Below are positions 1 to 10,329 of a stretch of DNA of 24,197 nt, one piece after another. The number at the start of each line of letters is the position of its first letter. Positions within the stretch are counted from its first letter, which is position 1. The position numbers and the translations under genes were made by a program. The notes beneath the pieces are model-generated. The model saw only the letters and a program-made list of their open reading frames with translations. It was not told the DNA's origin and made no database searches. Where the stretch lies: positions 5,814 through 30,010 of the forward strand of contig JAKCWW010002735.1 in NCBI GenBank assembly GCA_026260175.1. Reading direction: 5' to 3'. Origin of the DNA: Reticulitermes lucifugus (lineage: Eukaryota; Arthropoda; Insecta; Blattodea; Rhinotermitidae).

Positions 1-69
1 CTCAACCTCCTGGAACCCTAAGGGTCTGTCCAGGCCTGTAATGGGATTGCTTTACCTTTACATTACCAC
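1..69 (+). repeat. SINE 3' end fragment
   Basis: The first ~69 bases match, with scattered substitutions, the 3' end of the SINE that ends near 9190: the 'ctcaacct.ctgga.ccct' block, the 'tgtccaggcc' block and the 'tttaccttta' tail are shared in order. The window boundary cuts off the head. The tail is built from a TTTACC motif rather than poly(A). Seen directly by comparing the two copies; the SINE class is inferred from the Pol III-type head of the 8.8 kb copy. Confidence 0.7.
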
Positions 70-258
70 AGGACGATTATAAGAATACTTCACTGGAAGT
101 AGATGTAATTTGCAGGAAAATTAGACTTAGTGCGTTAGTAGACTAACGTACGAAAAATTTGAGTTATGTAAAAGCAATCCCTTAAATTTCTTAAAACACT
201 AAGAATTATCCATTCAACTGCTTACCCTTCGACCTTATCTGATCATGATAAGCATTCA

Positions 259-495
259 TTAATCAAATAACTTTCTGAAGGACAGGAGATCAAAGTTCAA
301 GGGAATCGTGTTTTTTCTTACTCGGCTTCGTAACTCGTAGGTAAACAGCAGCGTCTGCATGACTTGCATTGCACCTTGCGCCTGCATCAGAATACTTTTT
401 ATCGTTGATGGGTGCGGACGAGTCATACCTGGAAACCAGTCTTCATTGTACTTTGAAACAATTTCAAACCACATACATGCCCCATTCATCAGCAT
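259..495 (-). other. Unrecognised open frame, weak exon candidate
   Basis: A 78-codon open frame reads on the minus strand (product begins MLMNGACMWF). I do not recognise the protein. On that strand a TTTCCAG at about 436-442 could act as a splice acceptor, and a GTAAGA at about 324-329, directly after codons for ELRSR, is a good donor match; together they would define an exon of roughly 107 bases inside the frame. No membrane segment or known motif is visible. A chance open frame is at least as likely, since frames of this length occur randomly in such DNA. Confidence 0.15.
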
Positions 496-1739
496 GGTTA
501 CTTAACACTTTATAAATGCCGAACATTAAATTATGCACATCGGGATATTCTCTGTTCATCGCAACATACTGCTATCCAGACGTCTGACACACCTGTTGTA
601 GTCACACAGGCCAACAAGGTTATGGTAACATCAGATAAAAGTATTTTTTAAGTTAAATCTGATATGTTGGTTCTAGATCTGAACTGGGAAGTTTTCTATC
701 ACTGTGTCTTAAAAAAACAGCCTTTTTATTCAAATGCTTAGTTTTATTACTTCTGCCAAACATAATGAGAGTATATGATGCGTCACTTGCGAATAAAACT
801 TTATTCTCATTTAATAACGTAATTCTTTCAAACTGCCTAACAAGTTTTATGTACGTTTACACGTCTTGGACAGAAAGAAACAGATTATAGCAAACAGTCT
901 GGATGTTACTCCATTTTGACTATCATTTTTGAGATCGGCAAACACGATTTGGAGAAAAACAGCTTACTTCGCAAATTATATCGAAAAATATGTGAAAACT
1001 GGTTGTTCCCTATTGAGAATTCCATTTCTACTATAGAAATACACTTAAAACTGAGGACAGAAAGAAGAGAGATGGAGTAGAGCGACGAGAAAGAGGAAGA
1101 GGAAATAAAGACCTTATTGTACTTTCATTCATCTGAAGCAAATACCTCGACAGAGTGACGGCAATTCTGTAAGGATAACAACACTACATGCATCTGTGAA
1201 TTGAAAGTATTACACTTATCTATATGATAAAGACTTGGAAGTATAAACTTTACGTTTTGTCTTTCCAAGAAAACGGCCGCCTCTCATGGTTTACTTTTAC
1301 TTTCCCTAATTTTGAGACAGAAATTGAAGTTTATATCTCGCGGCGTTATTAAAGGTGTATACTTAACCTCCAAGTTTAGAAAATGAGAACCGATATTTCG
1401 ATTGATAAAAAGTAATTTCCAAGTCGTAAAACAGCTCACTCAGTCAAGATGCCTCTCAAGAACCTTTCAACTTCACGGCGTACACAGTCAGTGACAATGA
1501 CTTCATCTCTCTCTGGAAAGGCTAACTTCAGAAATCAGAGCTAGAAATGGGAATTCTCAAATTTTTCAGTTCAAATTTCAACGAACTTCATACTTATAAA
1601 AATCTCCGTATGTTTAATTAACCTTCGTGTTATTTCACGACGCTTTTAATTACGTTACGCTGATTACCCACAGTCCAACAGCAGGATAACTGTCACTGAT
1701 GCATCGGAAACGATGTGGAAGGATGCAGTCGTGGTGTGT
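496..1739. other. Unassigned AT-rich DNA
   Basis: No gene, RNA or repeat structure is recognised. The only compositional oddity is a purine-dominated tract at about 1056-1110 (GGACAGAAAGAAGAGAG and onward), a decayed GA-rich low-complexity stretch. Confidence 0.5.
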
Positions 1740-1881
1740 TTAAAGTTCTATCCTAGAGTTACCGTGGAAACTAAGGAAACCACGAAGTACCTCAATCAGG
1801 ATACCTGTCCCCCACAATAAAATTCGACCCGGAATTTGCCGGATACTTTACAGTGCTAAGCATCGAACTGCGAAATTCGAT
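1740..1881 (-). repeat. Degenerate tRNA-derived SINE
   Basis: Read on the minus strand, this stretch follows the order of a common arthropod SINE. First comes an A-box-like CGCAGT...TTAGCACTG (about 1850-1872, with a short insertion), then a B-box-like GGGTCGAATT (1821-1830), then a body segment CCTGATTGAGGT followed by TGGTTTCCTTAG. Both Pol III boxes are mutated and no target-site duplication is evident, so this is an old copy. The family is assigned from memory of the 'cctgatttaggt...tttccctaa' SINE body; it could be a more distant relative. Confidence 0.4.
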
Positions 1882-2099
1882 GCATGTAGACAGACAGACG
1901 GACGGGCAGGTGTAGATATATGTGTTTTGCGCAAAATACAACGGGATATCCGGAGACTTCAGACCGACGACAATTGTTCCTGGCTGGCCTGGACTGTGAG
2001 CAGCTGTGCATATGTTAACTGAGCAACAGAAGATAACAAAAAAATAAAATTATGTCATCGTGTTTTGTTACCAATAACAAAAACCTTTTTGAAGATTAT
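1882..2099. other. Unassigned, with a GACA/GACG-rich tract
   Basis: Contains a short (GACA)/(GACG)-type tract at about 1888-1908. It resembles the tetranucleotide tract inside the ~515-bp repeat at 4476-4990, but the surrounding sequence does not match. Nothing else is recognised. Confidence 0.3.
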
Positions 2100-2173
2100 G
2101 TCTTCTGGAGTGTGAAGCCGTAAAGGCAAATCACGTATTGTTTCGGAGGAACTTGCAGCTTCCATCCTCAGGC
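2100..2173 (-). repeat. Hammerhead-like repeat, family B, copy 1
   Basis: On the minus strand the order is CTGAGGA (2165-2171), T, a short GGA/TCC-bounded hairpin, then GAAAC (GAAA at 2141-2144), ending in CTCCAGAAGAC (about 2100-2110). The same order, including the terminal 'CCAGAAGAC', recurs at 19741-19844 and 22211-22266. CTGANGA-hairpin-GAAA is the conserved order of hammerhead ribozymes, which are known in the terminal repeats of Penelope-like retroelements. Stem II is weak and an extra T separates the core from it, so activity is unlikely. Most likely a fragment of a Penelope-like or related terminal repeat. Confidence 0.4.
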
Positions 2174-2628
2174 TATAAAAATAAAAAAAAAGTGCAGTAT
2201 ATTGGGACAAGGCTGACAGTTTACAAACTTGCTCACAGTTTCCGCTCTTCTACAGCAGTTCCTTAACCCGGCATAGCAGTTTTCCCACGCGACTTATTCC
2301 GCATATTGCTGTAAGCACACACCAGGCTACAGGCCTCCCATGCAAGTGAGCAGTAAACGTCGTAGTCCCCGCAGCGAGAGCCTCAAATCTCACGTTCTGT
2401 TCCTTGATTCGAAGCTGGGCTTTCCAGCGTTTTCAATACAGACATGCATTCAGTGTCTCTTGATATGCGTAGTTACATTCTCTGTTCATTATCTTCATTC
2501 CGTCTACCGGTTTCTTTGATAATTACCTATTTCACAACATTGTGACGCAACGTCCAATGTGTTATCATAATTTTTTTTAATGCTGCCTCCGCAGTTCACT
2601 CTAAACTGCGCCCACGCCCCTTTTGTTA
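2174..2628. other. Unassigned DNA
   Basis: No gene or repeat recognised. An A-rich run follows the hammerhead-like repeat at about 2177-2192. Confidence 0.4.
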
Positions 2629-3194
2629 CACATGTGTGTCCGAAAAAGAATGGTGGGGCTCAGGCAGGCTGTATGTCGAAATACATAAAAGGCATCACAT
2701 TAGTTCTTGTACCTTTAGATTCTCCCACTTAAACAGTCTCAAGCGCGGTCACCAAAGGTTCTACATTTCCGAGTTTAGTTTCGTTTGAGTGTTAAGAACA
2801 ATCTTCATGCAGCATTTCCTGGAAGATGGATTAGCAGAGAAGGTTAAATTCCATTGCCACCCAGGAGCCCTGATTTGACACCCCTTGATTTCTACTTTTG
2901 GGCTTTGTACACAATCATGTTTACATAGTAAACATTCGAAACCGTCTATTTGAAAGAAAGAATCCAAGAAGCCGCTGAGCAGGTATCGAGAGATATGCTA
3001 CAGCGCGTATGGCAAGAAGTGGAAAGTCGATCGATCGGACAAGCAGCGACACTAACGGTGCACATGTGGTCACTTACTAAGGTGCGTTAGAAACTGACTT
3101 ACCCATTAAATTCACGATTTTATTTTCTGGAATGTCTTTATGATTTTACAAATGTCTGCTCTCAAAACCCCACCATTCTTCTTCGGACATTCGG
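2629..3194 (+). mobile_element. Internally deleted Tc1/mariner-like element
   Basis: Inverted repeats at 2637-2658 (TGTCCGAAAAAGAATGGTGG and two more bases) and 3168-3189 match at 21 of 22 positions. Looser similarity continues inward on both sides ('caggcaggctgt' against 'gagagcagacat'). Outside them, TA dinucleotides at 2627-2628 and 3195-3196 could be the target duplication expected of Tc1/mariner elements; the left outer end seems to carry a few extra bases. Only the last ~90 codons of a transposase remain between the repeats. At 566 bp the element is about half the usual 1.2-1.3 kb of this superfamily, so it is a deletion derivative, dead for transposase but possibly once mobilised in trans. 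Confidence 0.65.
2797..3090 (+). pseudogene. Transposase C-terminal remnant (DDE, Tc1/mariner type)
   Basis: One reading frame gives the C-terminal block of a Tc1/mariner-type transposase: FPGRWISREG, then PPRSPDLTPLDFYFWA, then ERIQEAAEQVSRDMLQRVWQEVESR. FPGRWI and SPDLTPLDF(F/Y)xW are hallmark strings. The Asp of SPDL corresponds to the third catalytic acid in mariner-type DDD triads. Three in-frame stops interrupt it, one after REG and two in tandem at about 2926-2931. Near the end, a one-base shift restores a family-like NGAH ending. The N-terminal DNA-binding region and the first two catalytic acids are absent. Lies between the inverted repeats of the surrounding element. Confidence 0.65.
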
Positions 3195-3290
3195 TATTTC
3201 TCAACATCGGCGTAATTTCACGTTACACGCAGTCAAAACTTTAATCCAACCGGTGCAACTTAAGCCACCCATAAATACAATTTTATCCTG

Positions 3291-3502
3291 AGATCTGCGC
3301 TCTTCTGAGATATTACGTAGCGTCGAGTGGTAATCCTTTAAAGACGTTTCGGAACAACCTATCCGTCCCATCTTCAAGGGTCAAGAAGTCCAAGAACAAA
3401 AGAACTTATTGACCCTTGAAGATGGGACAGATAGGTTGCCCCGAAACGTCGGTAAAGGACTACCAATCAACGCTGCGTAATATCCCAGAAGAGCGCAGAT
3501 CT
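3291..3502. repeat. Foldback: 94-bp arms with hammerhead-like cores, family A
   Basis: Arms at 3291-3384 and 3409-3502 are reverse complements at about 84 of 94 positions, with a 24-base spacer. Both arms have equal length with no gaps. Each arm, read outward from the spacer, has the order TTGAAGA, T, GGGAC, 9-base loop, a complementary pentamer, then GAAAC. In the left arm (minus strand) GGGAC pairs fully with GTTCC through one G-T pair; in the right arm (plus; TTGAAGA 3416-3422, GAAA 3443-3446) GGGAC faces GCCCC with one mismatch. This resembles a hammerhead core in which the first core C has become T. Inverted pairs of terminal repeats are known in Penelope-like elements, so this could be a relic of two inverted termini. 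A simple foldback transposon is an alternative. Confidence 0.7.
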
Positions 3503-4475
3503 TATCAACATCGCGGCCGAAGCCTGAAATCGCAGTCACTTTTATCCTATTTAACTTCATAAAGGTAAATTAGAAACGTCAGTATATACAGTACAAGCTA
3601 CGTACACATACAACATAATGCAGCCTAAATTTCTTAGCTATAATATATACATGTGTGTGTGTGTGTGCGTGTAAGGGTGGGTGTTAGTGATACGCATGAC
3701 CATGTATAATGTATGCATCAGATGCTGTAGTCACAACAAAAAATAATTTTGAAAGAAAACTGGTTTATTTTACAGGTAGTGCAGTTAAAAATCAAAAACC
3801 TGTTCGGTATTGTAGGTGCATTCGTAGTGCCCCATATGTTACCACTAGCTTTCCCTGTTCGACAGCCTACCCCACGTGCAGCAAAGAGGACATTTAGACC
3901 TCACTGACGTTCGTCATTGGAGGGCTCGGACACGATAACACAAGCACTTCAGGACGTAAGGTACGGAGTGTAAAGTCCAAGAAAATATCAGAATTAACTG
4001 TGACGTCACGTTGACGCGAACAAAGTGTACAGCCAAATATGGTAGATAAACGCAATGGCAGATTTAATTCTTAAATATCAGTGTCTCGAAAGAAAATAAA
4101 CTTAAAAAACCAATATCAGTATATATACTCCGAACAGGATCATGCCTATTTAAAACAAATATCTTTGTTGCTGCTTGCTCGAGAAATGTTGACAAACATA
4201 GTGCTAGATCTCATTCTTACAACTGGGGCAGAAAAAATCCATTTCAACATTGCACAAATATTTCTTTTAAATTCTGTTCCAACATTCGTCACCGTACAAA
4301 GATATTCCCGAAGCCTATCAGTCTGCCACGGACTGTTCTGAAGAGAGAAGCAGCAAGCTCCTCTAATACGTCGCTAAATATATACCAATCTACACGACGT
4401 CACATACGACTTAATCTTCATATGGAAGGAAGCTCTCGTGATACAGCGTTACGTATTTTCCAGATATTCGTTCTT
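3503..4475. other. Unassigned DNA
   Basis: No gene recognised. Open frames at about 3709-3897 and 4081-4341 are short, lack motifs and sit in AT-rich sequence. The only structured feature is the TG repeat listed separately. Confidence 0.4.
3652..3672. repeat. (TG)n microsatellite
   Basis: About ten TG units with one TGCG interruption near 3667-3669, flanked by TATATATAC on the left. Confidence 0.85.
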
Positions 4476-4990
4476 AGGCGCGTTCGCAAAATTGCGAAAA
4501 GCGACTATCAGCTTCGTTATATGTGTCTGTCTATCCGTCCGTCTGTTCTCCGCATGGAACAACTCGGCCCCCACTTAACGGATTTTCATGAAATTTAGTA
4601 TCCGAGTATTTTTCGAAAATTCGAAATTCATTAATCTGATAAGAATAACGGGCACTTTATATGGAGACCTCAGTACATTTATGATATCTCGCTGAATTCT
4701 TCTTAGAATGAGAAATGTTTCAGACAAAAGTTGTAGAGAAAATAAAAACACACATTTTATATTGAATAACTTTTTTCCGAAAATCGTGCCGTTTATGAAA
4801 TAAAGTGGAAAAATGTGGTACAGCCAGACAGGTCACAGATAGTATAATAAGGCGCATGCGCTTGGCATGCCCCATAACTAAGGCAAGAATACACACACAT
4901 ACACATAATATTTAATACTTATTGCTTTTCCACAGCAACAATAGTAACGCGAATGCGCCTCAATGTTACGTTATACGTACATTGCCTGTC
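4476..4990 (+). repeat. ~515-bp interspersed repeat, copy 1
   Basis: Aligns along its length with the reverse complement of 12770-13290. Shared landmarks in order: GGCGCGTTC..AAAATTGCG, CGACTAT..., a GTCTGTC/GTCCGTC tetranucleotide tract, ATAACGGG, TCGCTGAATT, AGACAAAAGTTGTAGAGAA, CACACATTTTAT, CTAAGGCAAGAATACA, and GCGCCTCAATGTTACG ending in ACATTGCCTGTC. An imperfect 12-bp inverted pair (AGGCGCGTTCGC at 4476-4487 and GCGAATGCGCCT at 4949-4960) lies at one end and ~30 bases inside the other. No coding capacity is seen. It may be a non-autonomous DNA transposon, but the conserved 30 bases outside the second inverted repeat argue that those repeats are not its true termini. Confidence 0.75.
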
Positions 4991-6299
4991 TCGTTACGGA
5001 TTGCGGAAAACCGCGGAACTTGCCAACATTAACGTTACTGGAATCCTTTTTCAGATTCGCAACTCCAGGATGCAAAACTCGAAAGGCGTGCTCTACAAAT
5101 GCTGGCTATTTAATGAGAATATCCTTAACGCCATTCATTAAATCAGAGCCACTCATTCCCAACCAGTACCCTTTTAAACACACTTGTCGCTGAACCTTCA
5201 TACAAGGACGCAATTACAGGAAAACACGGTAAAACATCAATGCGATAACTCTTATGATAGAGATCAGATAACTGGCACCTCCAGTTTTAACATGATAATG
5301 CAAAACTTTATTACGTCGGCTAAGAAAACCTGTCTGACATACGTGTCCACTTGTCTGAACGAGACACAGCCTACACACAACACATACATGTAGAGCAAAT
5401 TTAAAAATCTATATAATTTTTGTCACTGCCATTAATTTATGTCTCCACAAACTGATATGTTATCACGCACACGCTAATCAAAACGCTTTTTTAACAAATT
5501 TGTCTTTCTCCAGATGAATAAAACAGAGATGGAGTTACCGTTCCCTTTATGCCAATTTTACCTCCACATTTAACACGATGTAATGTATTTAGAGTACAAA
5601 ACATTCTACGGTTAGTCAACTATTTAACAGCGTAATTTTCTTCATAATTGCCTTTCGAAAAGACTTAAAGAGAAAAATACCGTAATTTGTTACCAACGCT
5701 GTCCGTAGCGAGGCCGCCGAAACATAATGCAGCCAGCAGCTTAGTGGCAGTGCTGTGTGTTGGGGTGAACAAATGGGAGGCTAATGATTAGCGAGGCGGA
5801 GAATCATTTACAGAACGTGGTGGACTCAGAAAGGAGTTGGAGACTTACAGATGTTTTATTATCGAAGAATTAGATCCTCCGTTTGAACTCAGACTGAATT
5901 AAAGTGATTGCATCTGGACTTCATACTAAATGCGACTGAGAGGTGTACAGGTCACGACACGAATCTTTCTGTAATAACAGACTGCAGCTGGTGGACGTAG
6001 AACGCAGACTTTACCGAGGCTCTCCTTACCCTCAACATACCATACGCGTGCACGGTACACGCGTAAATGTAATCCCATGTACGCCCATAACAAAAGGAAG
6101 GTCTCCCCTGCGCCGATTTTCACTAAACTCATAAACTCTCAACAGCAATATGTGCCAGTGTCTTACATCGAATTTCACCCAAATGGGCCAAGAAATATGA
6201 AAGTACGAGCATAGGTTCATTTCAGCCTTTATGTAAAGTCTGTTATTGAGCTGATTTTCATGAAACTCACATTTGCTGGACAGCTTTTTGTAAAGACCT
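4991..6299. other. Unassigned AT-rich DNA
   Basis: No gene is recognised. Open frames at 4953-5393 and 5926-6220 overlap one another in several frames without family motifs. A small perfect hairpin (ACGCGTG / CACGCGT, 7-base loop) lies at about 6044-6064; nothing around it explains it. Confidence 0.4.
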
Positions 6300-6480
6300 C
6301 AGCCTTCAGTATTTATACACGCATACCAACGTCTGTTCCGTTGCCCGAAAACAATTCTGAAAACAATTTTCCAAATACTTTTCCTGTATTGTCTCCAGAC
6401 TCCGAATATCTTCAAACTTTTCGGGATGATATCTGCTAGCTGGAAGACGTTTTTAGGAAGAGGATGGAAACGCATCCTGT
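6300..6480 (-). pseudogene. Mariner-type transposase C-terminal scrap
   Basis: On the minus strand one frame reads KFEDIRSLETIQEKYLENC then FQNCFR; after a one-base shift the next frame reads QRNRRWYACINTEG. Together these follow the C-terminal pattern of mariner-type transposases, F-x-x-C-F-x4-R-x-W-x-x-C-I-x-x-x-G. Upstream, FHPLPKNVFQL fits the block just after the third catalytic acid. No catalytic residue itself is preserved, no terminal inverted repeats were found, and at least two frameshifts are needed. The pattern match is clear but short, so an unrelated frame cannot be ruled out. Confidence 0.4.
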
Positions 6481-8829
6481 CTCCAAAAAGTTATGTACTT
6501 TTCTTTTTTTGTATTTCTATAACACTAAGGGATACACGAAGTCTGCAATTTAAGTAGCCCTGAATTATTTTTATGATTTATTTATGTATGTGAATCGTTG
6601 TTTGTGACCTCAACAGAACCAAAATTATTAGCATTTGGATCTAATAAAACTGAAGCAAGCAGTTTAGAGATTACACAACCGACAGCTTAAGTTTTGTGTT
6701 ATATAAGGCACCTACAATTCTTAAGGGGTGGACTTCGAAAAGCTGGGCATGCAGATAGGACGGGAAAGAAGCCAAATGCAACGGCTGATATGCTGATTCG
6801 TTAAATTTTAATCTCTGTGTTAAGAAGATATAAATATCTTCCTCATACGATCGCTTACATTTCCATTAAAAGTGGCCCCATTCAAAGACCTTATGGAGGA
6901 AGGACAATTTGTAGCTAACACTTCATTCGGATTAGCAGAGCAGTACGCATGATTTTTAATGCGTTTTTAAACTTCCATGACATCTCTTCAGTGCAGATTT
7001 GGTAAGCATTACAAAATTTGCTGCTTTGCTACAGTGATGCTTGTCAAGAACGTGACTACACTCTAAACAAAGAAGGAAATTTTAATCGCATGTCAGTCCT
7101 TAAAACAAAATTGCAGACATCTTCAGCCAGCCTGACCTATTTATTTACTTCTTTATTTGTTTATTTATTTTACAAGTGGACGGAGCTTTACCATCGAGAA
7201 CTATTAGTTTCCTTTATACTCAAAATTATATTTTCAGTACATTAATATCCAAAGGTAACGTTACTTTCATTGCAATAACATTAGTTTCGGGCCACGGGCA
7301 ATACATATTTATGGTTCTTGTTTTGAGCTAACGGTGCTAAATCAACAAAACATTTATGTCAATAGTTTTGCCCAGGCGTTCATACGGACTCAAGCCACCA
7401 TACCTCTTCTAGAGTCCAGGCAATAGACAAAGCTTCCATTTAAAATCACATTTTTGGAATGCGTAAAGAAACAATCGAATACCGTATTTCTGTCGTTTAT
7501 TTAACTGGCCTTTTAGTATTTCAGAGTATAAGGTACAAGTTCGAGTGGGAGGCTACGTACAATGAGTGATGACGTGGAAGAGATTTAGATAGACGTGGCT
7601 GTCGCCTACTCGAGTTAATAACTCGAAACATTCGAGAAAGAACTGAGTATATCTCTCCTGCGTTAAATTATACTGCACTACATGTCACCCACAAGACTGC
7701 ATGTAGCTGATCTTGTCTGAGTATATGCAGGCTTATCTTCACTGATATTCAAATAAATAATTTGGAATCAATATAGACGATGTTTTCCTAAAACACTTAA
7801 ACTGCCTAAAGATAACACCTACACATAACATTGTTACAATATTGACTAAAGAACAACACAAAATACTTTGGACTTTAGCATTTACCTCTTCTCTAAGATA
7901 AAAGTAGATAGGATAAAAAAGAATTGTGGACATGAATCCAAAGGTAGTTGTGAAACTCAGTTGAAGGATAATGTATTTAGATTTTTAAAGCCGGTCTGCC
8001 TTGAAAATAGGTGCTAACACGCACTAATTCATTTCAGGTGACGTTTTGATTTTGTATACGAAAGTAGCCTACAAAAAATGCCAGTATACGATATTCGGGA
8101 AGAAACGGTGCATTCACATGTGAAAAAAACTAGGGTGTCTCGGATGTGAATTCGTGAAAACATAATTTCAGTTTATAAGAATCGATAAATTAGATTTCCA
8201 GTTTTGATGACTGCTGAAAACCAAGATCCTGAAAAAATTCTCTGGATGAATGTGATATGTTGTAAAACAGGCCAAGTTTGTGTGTTACGAGAGGAAAGAA
8301 ATCCACCCACGACTTATAAAGTACTTTCTTTTGGGCAGCCGCAAAACACGTTGGCCAAATTACGTAGGTAGCTTAATGCAGGTCTCTTAATAATTGGTAT
8401 TTAGGTTATTTCCGTATAAGTTATATTCTATACGTACAAATATACAAATTCTATTATATGTGCGGTACAATACAGAGGACGCTAAGAACTGAAAGCATTA
8501 AAGACACAGTGCCTGCATTCTACAGTACATGTAATGACACATAGCTCAGAGAATTCAGCCACGACGAATGGATAGAAAGTTCTAAAACGTGTTTCTGGAC
8601 ATGCGCGAAACAACCATCTGACGAGAAAAAAGTAGTTTCTAAGTATTTATAGTTTAAATGAAACAATCTAGGAAAATATACTGACTGGTATGAACATGTT
8701 TTGCGCATAAAAGAGGGGAGAAATGCGTAGTGTATGTTATAATGGATTACAAGCCAGTCGAACACAGGACCGTTAGTAGCAAGAGGACGCTGGGAAAATT
8801 TCCTCTGGTTGTGAGTGCGATGGGCCAAC
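6481..8829. other. Unassigned AT-rich DNA
   Basis: Nearly 2.4 kb with no recognised gene, RNA or repeat. The longest open frame (minus, about 8520-8828, 102 codons) shows no motif and overlaps an equally meaningless plus-strand frame. A short run of TTTATT units occurs at about 7138-7171. Confidence 0.4.
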
Positions 8830-8839
8830 TGCCTACCGT

Positions 8840-9190
8840 GAAGATTGTGATGGTGGTGGCAGTGATAACGATGAATTTGTACGAGCCATTCCTTTTCTGC
8901 ACTGCGCTACAAGCCGGAAAGTGGTGGGTTCGATTCCCGATGGGATCATTAAAATTTTTTAATTACTTCATCCTTCCGGCCGCACTATGGCCCTGGGAGC
9001 GAGTCAGCCTCTAACAGAAATGAGTACCAGGGATATCTCCTGGGGGAAGGGGGTAAATACAACCGGATGCGTAGGGCTGACAACCTTGCCACCTTCATGT
9101 GCCGATTGTCTAGAAATTCTGGGAGTCTCAACCTGCTGGAGCCCTGAGGGCCTGTCCAGGCCCGTATAGGTATTACTTTACCTTTACCAT
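8840..9190 (+). repeat. tRNA-derived SINE, long body, TTTACC tail
   Basis: A consensus B box, GGGTTCGATTCCC, lies at 8926-8938; a poor A-box-like GGTGGCAGTGATAACG lies about 60 bases upstream. The body runs CCTTCCGGCCGCACTATGGC, then CAGCCTCTAACAGAAATGAG and a GCGTAGGGCTGACAACC block. The last ~62 bases (9127-9188) repeat the first bases of this window and end in CTTTACCTTTACC, followed by a T-run. I recognise the body as a common insect SINE from memory. The 5' boundary is approximate and no clear target duplication was found. Confidence 0.7.
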
Positions 9191-9785
9191 TCTTTTTTTT
9201 TAACTAGATTAACGCAAAACAGGATAACGGACAGAATTTACTTCTTGAACTTTTAGAGCATTAACACGAATTTACGCAAAGTTCCTGCTCCCTTTACTTT
9301 CATTTCATAACGCTCACTAGAACTTCCGTTAAGAACAACTAGACCTGAGTTTTACCTACTTTCATCTCTGTAGGAAGCCCAGCAGAATCATGAATTATAA
9401 TTATGCACTTATATATGCCTACGTCAACAACTTTTCTGCATATTTTCTGTAATTGCATATGGGGGAAGGGGGCACTGTAACTGTTACTCTTCGCTAAATG
9501 TTACAGCATTACCAAATAATCAGGATGAGAGGGGTGGGACATGTAGAAAGATGAAAATAGCATACACAGTTTTAGTGAGAATGAATTACTTGGGAAAATC
9601 TAGGCATGCATTCAAGAATAATATTACAATGGGCTATAAACAGAATGACAGGATACGAACTGGATTTAACTGGCTCAGAATAGGATCTAATGACAGGCTC
9701 TCACAAACACATCGCTAACATGCGAGATCTATAGAAGTCGCGAAATATTCTGACCGGCTCATCGAGTATCAGTCTCTCAGAAAGG
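9191..9785. other. Unassigned DNA
   Basis: No gene or repeat recognised between two SINEs; moderately AT-rich, with only short open frames. Confidence 0.4.
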
Positions 9786-9801
9786 ATGAAGGACAGTAGT
9801 G

Positions 9802-10086
9802 ATGGCCGTGCCATGGCTCAGGCGGTTAGTCGCCGGTCTCTCACCGCGGAGGCCCGGGATCGATCCCGGGTCAGTCCATGTGGGATTTGTGGTGGACAAA
9901 GTGGCACTGGGACAGGTTTTTCCCCGAGTACTTCGGTATTCCCCTGTCAATTTCATTCCACCGGTCCTCCATTACAAGGAAAAACGAAAAAAAACTAACT
10001 ATCTTCATCACAGGGTTGCACAATAAGCCTTAAGGCTGCGGTGCGTCCGTAGCATCTGCTGCGGGGCCTTTCACCACACAAAAAAA
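9802..10086 (+). repeat. tRNA-derived SINE, family S1, copy 1
   Basis: Nearly identical to the copy at 16220-16501. A perfect A box TGGCTCAGGCGG (9814-9825) and a B box with one change, GGATCGATCCC (9857-9867), mark a tRNA-like head. A body with ATGTGGGATTTGTGGTGGAC and CGAGTACTTCGG follows, then an A-rich stretch near 9978-9994 and a 3' end at CTGCTGCGGGGCC plus an A-run. GGACAGTAGTG (9791-9801) and GGAGAGTAGTG (10087-10097) are a probable target-site duplication with one mismatch. Not a functional tRNA gene: no CCA-ready 3' acceptor half follows the B box. Open frames across it are meaningless SINE translation. Confidence 0.85.
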
Positions 10087-10329
10087 GGAGAGTAGTGTGG
10101 AAAGACTGACATAACAATTCCCAATCACTACATATCTCTTACACACTAGCTGGGCTCCACTGATACCAGATGAACATAATACTGAATACTTCTCTTTCTT
10201 CCTTCCTTTCTTTCTCATATTGAGGGTTATTGTTGCACATGATCACACTCAATGACAAACACATACTCGGTTCCTAAGGGATCGGCCCGACGCAGAAACC
10301 TCTACCTGACAACACACAACACTAACAAG

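Noticed and set aside
7611-7625. Perfect small hairpin CGAGTT-AAT-AACTCG as a regulatory element
   Set aside because: A 6-bp stem is expected by chance in 24 kb and no neighbouring signal supports a role.
8520-8828. 102-codon minus-strand frame as a gene
   Set aside because: No motif, no splice context, and an opposite-strand frame is open over the same bases.
9799-10026. Open frames of 70-94 codons over 9786-10026 and 16224-16508 as genes
   Set aside because: They are translations of the S1 SINE; both copies give the same peptides because the DNA is repeated, not because of coding selection.
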